Positions 52,301-58,300 of a stretch of 64,000 nucleotides of DNA are shown in pieces. Origin of the DNA: Ampullaceana balthica. Lineage: Eukaryota > Mollusca > Gastropoda > Lymnaeidae. The notes beneath the pieces are model-generated. The model was not told the DNA's origin and ran no database searches. It worked only from the letters and a program-made list of their open reading frames with translations. Every line of letters begins with the position of its first letter. The first letter of the stretch is position 1. The position numbers and the translations under genes are program-made. The stretch lies in contig CALYLW010000699.1 in NCBI GenBank assembly GCA_944989445.1, positions 62,001-126,000 on the forward strand, in the 5' to 3' direction.

Positions 52301-55300
52301 CTGTTTTATTTAATCATTCTATTAAATTAAAACTAACACATTTTTGTAATGTTAAAAGAAATGTAAATTAATGCAAAAGCTGTAATTTTTCCTTTCAGTT
52401 GCTCTTGATGCCTGGGTTGCGTTATTAATAATTCTCAACGTGTCTTTTATTTTTTCTCTAGCTATCATCTGTGGAACAGTCAGAGTCAGCTACCAGGTCT
52501 CAGCTAGAGACATTTAACCAAACATTGACTTCAATAGAGGAACGAATAACTACTATACAAACAAATACAACTGTTAAAATTGAGGGGGCTTTGACGGAAT
52601 CAGAAAATGTGCTGACTTCTGCTAAATTGTTCAAAAAAGAAGTGCAAGATAAAACATTATCTTCAGACAGTAAGCTAGGTAAGAAAATAGCTTAAGTTGA
52701 CAAAATAATCTTGAATTTTTTTTTGAAATGCTGTATCTTTTATCTTATTTAATGGCTTGTTTAAATGTAATTTTGTTTTCCTAAATTGTGGCTTTGCTTA
52801 ATTTTTCCACACACACAAAAAAAAATTAAATAAAAAATTTAACAGTGCTTGGAATTTTAAATTTAATTATTTACAACATTTATTATGTAAGGATTGCAAA
52901 TATTCAGTTAAGTTTACAATCATTCAAAATCCGGTTAGAGCAGAGTTGTTTATTCACTGATAATGAATTTATAGGAATACTTATTTCAATATGCATGCCT
53001 CCGCCCTCCCCCCTCTTAGCTGAACTACAATCTAAACTCTCGGTATTGAAGAGTCTTGAAAGAAACCTCAAGGAAGTTGAAGTTCACCTGATGAATGTGG
53101 CCAATTCCTCAACCACTGACCAGAAGATTGTCAATGACCTCAACACACTTAACACCACAATATCACATGCTAATCAACTGGTCAAGGCAGCAGAGAAGGT
53201 GAGACCAGGAAAGTAGCCTTTGCAAGGTTCAAATGTCTTGATGGTACATGGTTTGAACATTTCCTCACACAGGCTTATGATTTTTTTTTCTAGGGTTTAT
53301 GCTTTTTAAATAAATTAGATTGTTAATTCTATATTGCATACAAGTGAAAATTACTTTAATATTCCTACTTGTAAACACCTAATATCTTTTCTTATCTTAT
53401 ACTTATACATTACGGATGCTCTTTCTAGATAGAAGATTATTGCATCCTACGCTTACGGATGATTTAAGTCTAGTCTTGCATTTTTAATGATTCTATTTAT
53501 GTTTTATAGTTTATAGCCTTGATTTTAAATTATCTTTAAGTTTTATAATTTCATTAATGTGAAATGTTCATCCATTACTATCCTGAATATAAATTTGTAA
53601 TAAATTGAGTAGAGCTTATGTCTTGTTTACTTTTCTTCTACTGTTTCCTCGCAGGTATCTACAGATGTGCGCAATCAAGTCCAAAACAATACATCAATGA
53701 TTTTTGCCATAGAGTCCAGGATTGTCAACCTCATAACACTTGCGATGAGAACCCTGGCCACTGCCCAAAGCCTGGCTAACAGCAGCTTAGACATGCGGAG
53801 CACAGTGAATAAGGAGACTGACAAGTTTGCACAACTCTCAGTTTTTAAGATCGATTATGCCAGCTTTATAAGTAGGACGAGTCAAGCCAAGGTTATTGCC
53901 AGCTCTATTCAGTCACTTGTAAGTTGTTGTTTATTTACACTTTCTTTAAGGATGGCAAGTTATGCGTTTCCTTCTTGTCACTGTAGAGCTCACTTGAAGA
54001 CATCATTACCCTGGAGGAAAGAACACATATTGTAGGAAAATTCAAAATATCAATATCATTTTTTAATTGTTTAGACAAAGTAATATTAAAAAATTATGCT
54101 CATCATGGCAAAGTAAAATAAAAACTATTTCCTTGGGTATTAAATTCAATTCTCTTTGTGTGTGTGTGTAGTTACTTTCTATTGAAACAGTTTTATTCTT
54201 TTTTGTTTTTTCTATGTTATTCGTAAACTCAAAGTTTTGAATGCAAGTTATATACAATAAATATAATTTAATTATCATTGGTGAAGTGCAAGTTGCATAA
54301 AACAGTTGGTATTTAATTTTTAAAAGTATTTTTTAAAATATATTTATAGTTTTCTAATACTTCTAAATTCACATTTTTCATTTTTTAAATACAATAGTTT
54401 TGTTAGTTTGGACAGAAAAAATAATATTAGTCATAAAAAGGATATGCATGTCATAATATTCAATTATAAGAAAATGATTTATGGTTTAAACAGAAAACAA
54501 TTTTTTAAAATTCTATTCTATTTTGGTTATTATTAGGCCTGCAGAAATTAACGATAAATTTCTTGATTAATCGTAAAAAATTTTAATGATTAAAATTTTT
54601 TAAAGCGATTAATCGACCCACCACTTATAAATGTACTGGAAGTCAAAAAGTAAAATATTTCGGCCAATAAATATAAACTAATTTCTGGACAATTACACAA
54701 ACATTTTGGTTTTAAACTATTGACTGACGTGAATGTTCAAAATGTTGATAAAGGTTATTGTGTCCATTGAGAGGAATCGTTTGCCTATCATGTAATGTTC
54801 CCTAAAAATTCTAAGCTTCGTTGGTCCATGTGCAAAGTTAAAATTAACTTGTGTGCAAAGTTGTACAACGTCCATTTTTTGTGCAATATTTTACAAAATT
54901 TGCTGCGTGGTTATTCTAAATTCCTGCGTGGTGTCGTCAAATATCTGTGCAGCCGCGCTGCTTAAAGGGAACATTGCTACCATGGTTCTAACACTTCACT
55001 ACATAACACCTGCAAACTAAACATACACTACAGTATCAGAAACTTCAGCTGAGACAATTTAAAGCTATGTTAACGATTGTTCAGCTCGGCTGGCTATATT
55101 GTCAATAAGACCCGCTTATCACTTGAACCAAATAATGTCAATACACTTGTCATTTTGCATTGTTGGTTAAAAGATGTCATATAAAGAAGACATTGCAGTG
55201 TTATTTCGATTTTCGACAAGTATTTTTTTTTAAATGTTACTTATAACACCATAAATTTCAATTTTTGGCTTTAATCAAAATTAACCAAATTGTTCAAAAG

Positions 55301-58300
55301 TTAATGATTGAATTTAAATTAATCGTTAACAGCCCTAGTTATTATTTCAAAAGTAAAACATTTTATAGTCATTAAGTAATAAAAATATTTTTCAACTAAA
55401 TATTTTTGGGTAAAGTTTTTAAATGACAATAGTTTTAATAATAGCCATATTGTATTTTTACAGTAAAATATTAAAGTCAAGTGTTATTCTCCTTTAATCA
55501 CGCATTGTAAACTTTAATGTATCTAATATATATTCAGTTGATTCTCTGAAATAATTTTCAATAAATTTTTTAACAAATGCATTAATTTAATCTATATACC
55601 TTTGCTTGCCATATTCAACAGGTGACATATGAATCTAATCTATTCAATGCATCTAATGTCAATGCCCTTGCGACTGTGCCAGTTGTTGATGATTTAACCA
55701 ATCAGACAAGAGCAATGGGATCATTGTCTGCAGAATGGAGGAGCAGATCTAACTCTGCACAGCAGAGAGCTGCCATCATACAGAATCAGGCCAACAGCTT
55801 ATTTCAAGATGCTAACAATACTCTCGACACACTCCATAACTTTCAAGCAAGATCACAAAGTAAGTTCCATATTAGATTTAAGGTTCAGTATGGACAAAAT
55901 GCCATGATTTATAGATCAAATTTATTTCAAATAATGTGATTTTTCAAAAAAAAATTTGTATTGCGGGTCATATCACTGAAATATGTCATTTTAAAATGTT
56001 GGAATCATTACAGCTGAAGAATTTAATTCTATCATATCAGTTGAATGTTTTAATTTTTGAAAAAGTGAAACATTTTATGAGGAAAATCTTTAGATTTATA
56101 ATTTTAAAAACGTACTTTTTAAAAATTAAATCTTCGGAGTGGCTTAATGGTTGATAATGTAAAAATAAATGTTTGGATGTTCCTTCTATACAGAAGACTT
56201 CTGTTTGTTCTTGCATACAGAATAATTATTATTAGAAAAGTGTTTTATCCCTATGTCTATCTGAGAGTAGTATTAGATTATTGTTGTGTTGTATTTCCAA
56301 GTTAGAATTAAATGCCTTATGTTTTATTACTACTTTGCTCTTTGTTCTCGTATCCTCTTGTTTTACTAGGTTTACTGATTTAATTAATGGTGTTACTCTT
56401 GTCAATTTTTAATATGCTCAGAAATGAATCTAGCAGCTATTTTTTGAATTTGTTCAGGTTCTAGTTTATCTGTATTTTAAATGGGTCTGTCTTATGTATG
56501 GTAGCATTTTAGTTTTATGTTTTTATTACTTTAGAGGTGAATGGTCTTATTACATTGGTAATAAAAGTAGGGAACCCAGGTCAGTTCTTTGTGGAACTCC
56601 TGAGTTTACTATTATTGGAATCTGATTAATTATTGCAGTTTGCTCTCTGCCCCATTGCAAATCTTGAATCTATTTATGTAAGGGACCAGAGATGCCAAAG
56701 TATTTAATTTTTTTTGTTTGTTGAGTATACTAGAATGGTGGACTTGAGCAAATGTTTTTGAGAAATCTTGTAAAAATGCATCTATTTGATTATTATTATC
56801 TAAATCTTTTAACAAATCGTCTATTAAACCAATTAATAAGGTTTCACATGATCTATTTTTCCTAGAGATTTCGATGTGGGCTTATGACATGCATTTGTCT
56901 TGGCTATTAACTCAACTACTATATATTATGTTCCTACTTATTTTCCTCAATGGTTTAAGGCAATAGGCAGTAGTAGGTAGTAGTAGGCAGTAGTAGGCAG
57001 TGGTAGGCAGTAGTAGGCAGTAGTAGGAATACTATTCAGTATTAAGACTGCCCTACTTGGTCCCTTAATGAAACGTTTCCTCAGTTCTAACAAAAATGTG
57101 TCAACTTTAACACAAATTTGTTGATGATTTCAAATCTTCCGCAAGCATCCATATGCTGCACAGAACCTGCTACACATTTTACCCACCCCTGTTCTAAGAT
57201 AATTTTTTTAACTGTTTTGTAACTTAGGGGCCGTCCGTAAAAGTACGTCACGCTCCAGAGGGGGGGAGGGCATGTAAGAAAATGTGACAGTTTGTGACAG
57301 AGGGGAGGAGGGTCCAGCCATGTGTGACGTCACAGTGTTTTATATTAAATTTTAATGTTAATAAAAAACAACATTTTTGTTCGAAAGTGTGACGTACTTT
57401 AGGGGGGGGGGTTCCAAGATTTGTGACAGTTTGTGACAGGGGGAGGGGGGGGAGTTAAAAATGGTCAAAAATAGCATGACGCACTTAATGGACGGCCCCT
57501 TAAACTACAAAATGTTACTTTTACAGGTGTCAGGGAACAGCTTCTTTTACTGCAGCAAAAAGTGTCACCAGCCCTCAACCAAAGCCAGCAGCTGATTGAA
57601 CAGTCTGGCAATGTGACTAAAACACTGACATTGTTACAGCAGACTGCATCAGCCGCCAAAGAGATGTCCGACCTGGCTCTTAACATCATCACACAAAAAC
57701 AAGAGGTGAGGTTGTTTTTTTATACCTGTTTGAGGTATTTGTAGACTGGAATGGGGCAAAAACTTATTTAAATTGCATGTATGCTCCGACTGTCAAGACA
57801 TTATTTGTGTATATCAAGCCTATCTGTTATGGCACAGTGCTCTTCGATGGTGCCACCTCAGAACTCTTCCAGTTTGTAAAAAAAAAGTAAGTCCCTTGAC
57901 CAATGGTCGTAGGGGATCCCTCATGTTTCCATTAGAGCTTACTTGTGGCTTGTTTATACCTAGTGGGTGCCCCAATTCCCTTCTTTGGGTCAGACGAGGA
58001 CTTTCTTAGCATATCATTTATATTGTGGCTTTGCGTGGGCTCGATCCCACGCCCCTCAGCTTTGTGAGGCGAGCGCACTACTGACTTCGCTATCCAGCCG
58101 CTAGTTTGTAAGTTTCCAGTTTGTAGCGGAGTCAAACAGGGCTGCGTACTGGCACCAACACTCTTTGGTATCTTCTTCTCGGTGCTACTGCGACATGCTT
58201 TCGAGGACTGTTCCGAGGGTGTGAACATTCATACCAGGGCGGATGGAAGCCTATATAACATCAGCCGGGTTTGTGCGCAGAGCAAAGTCAAAACTGTATT

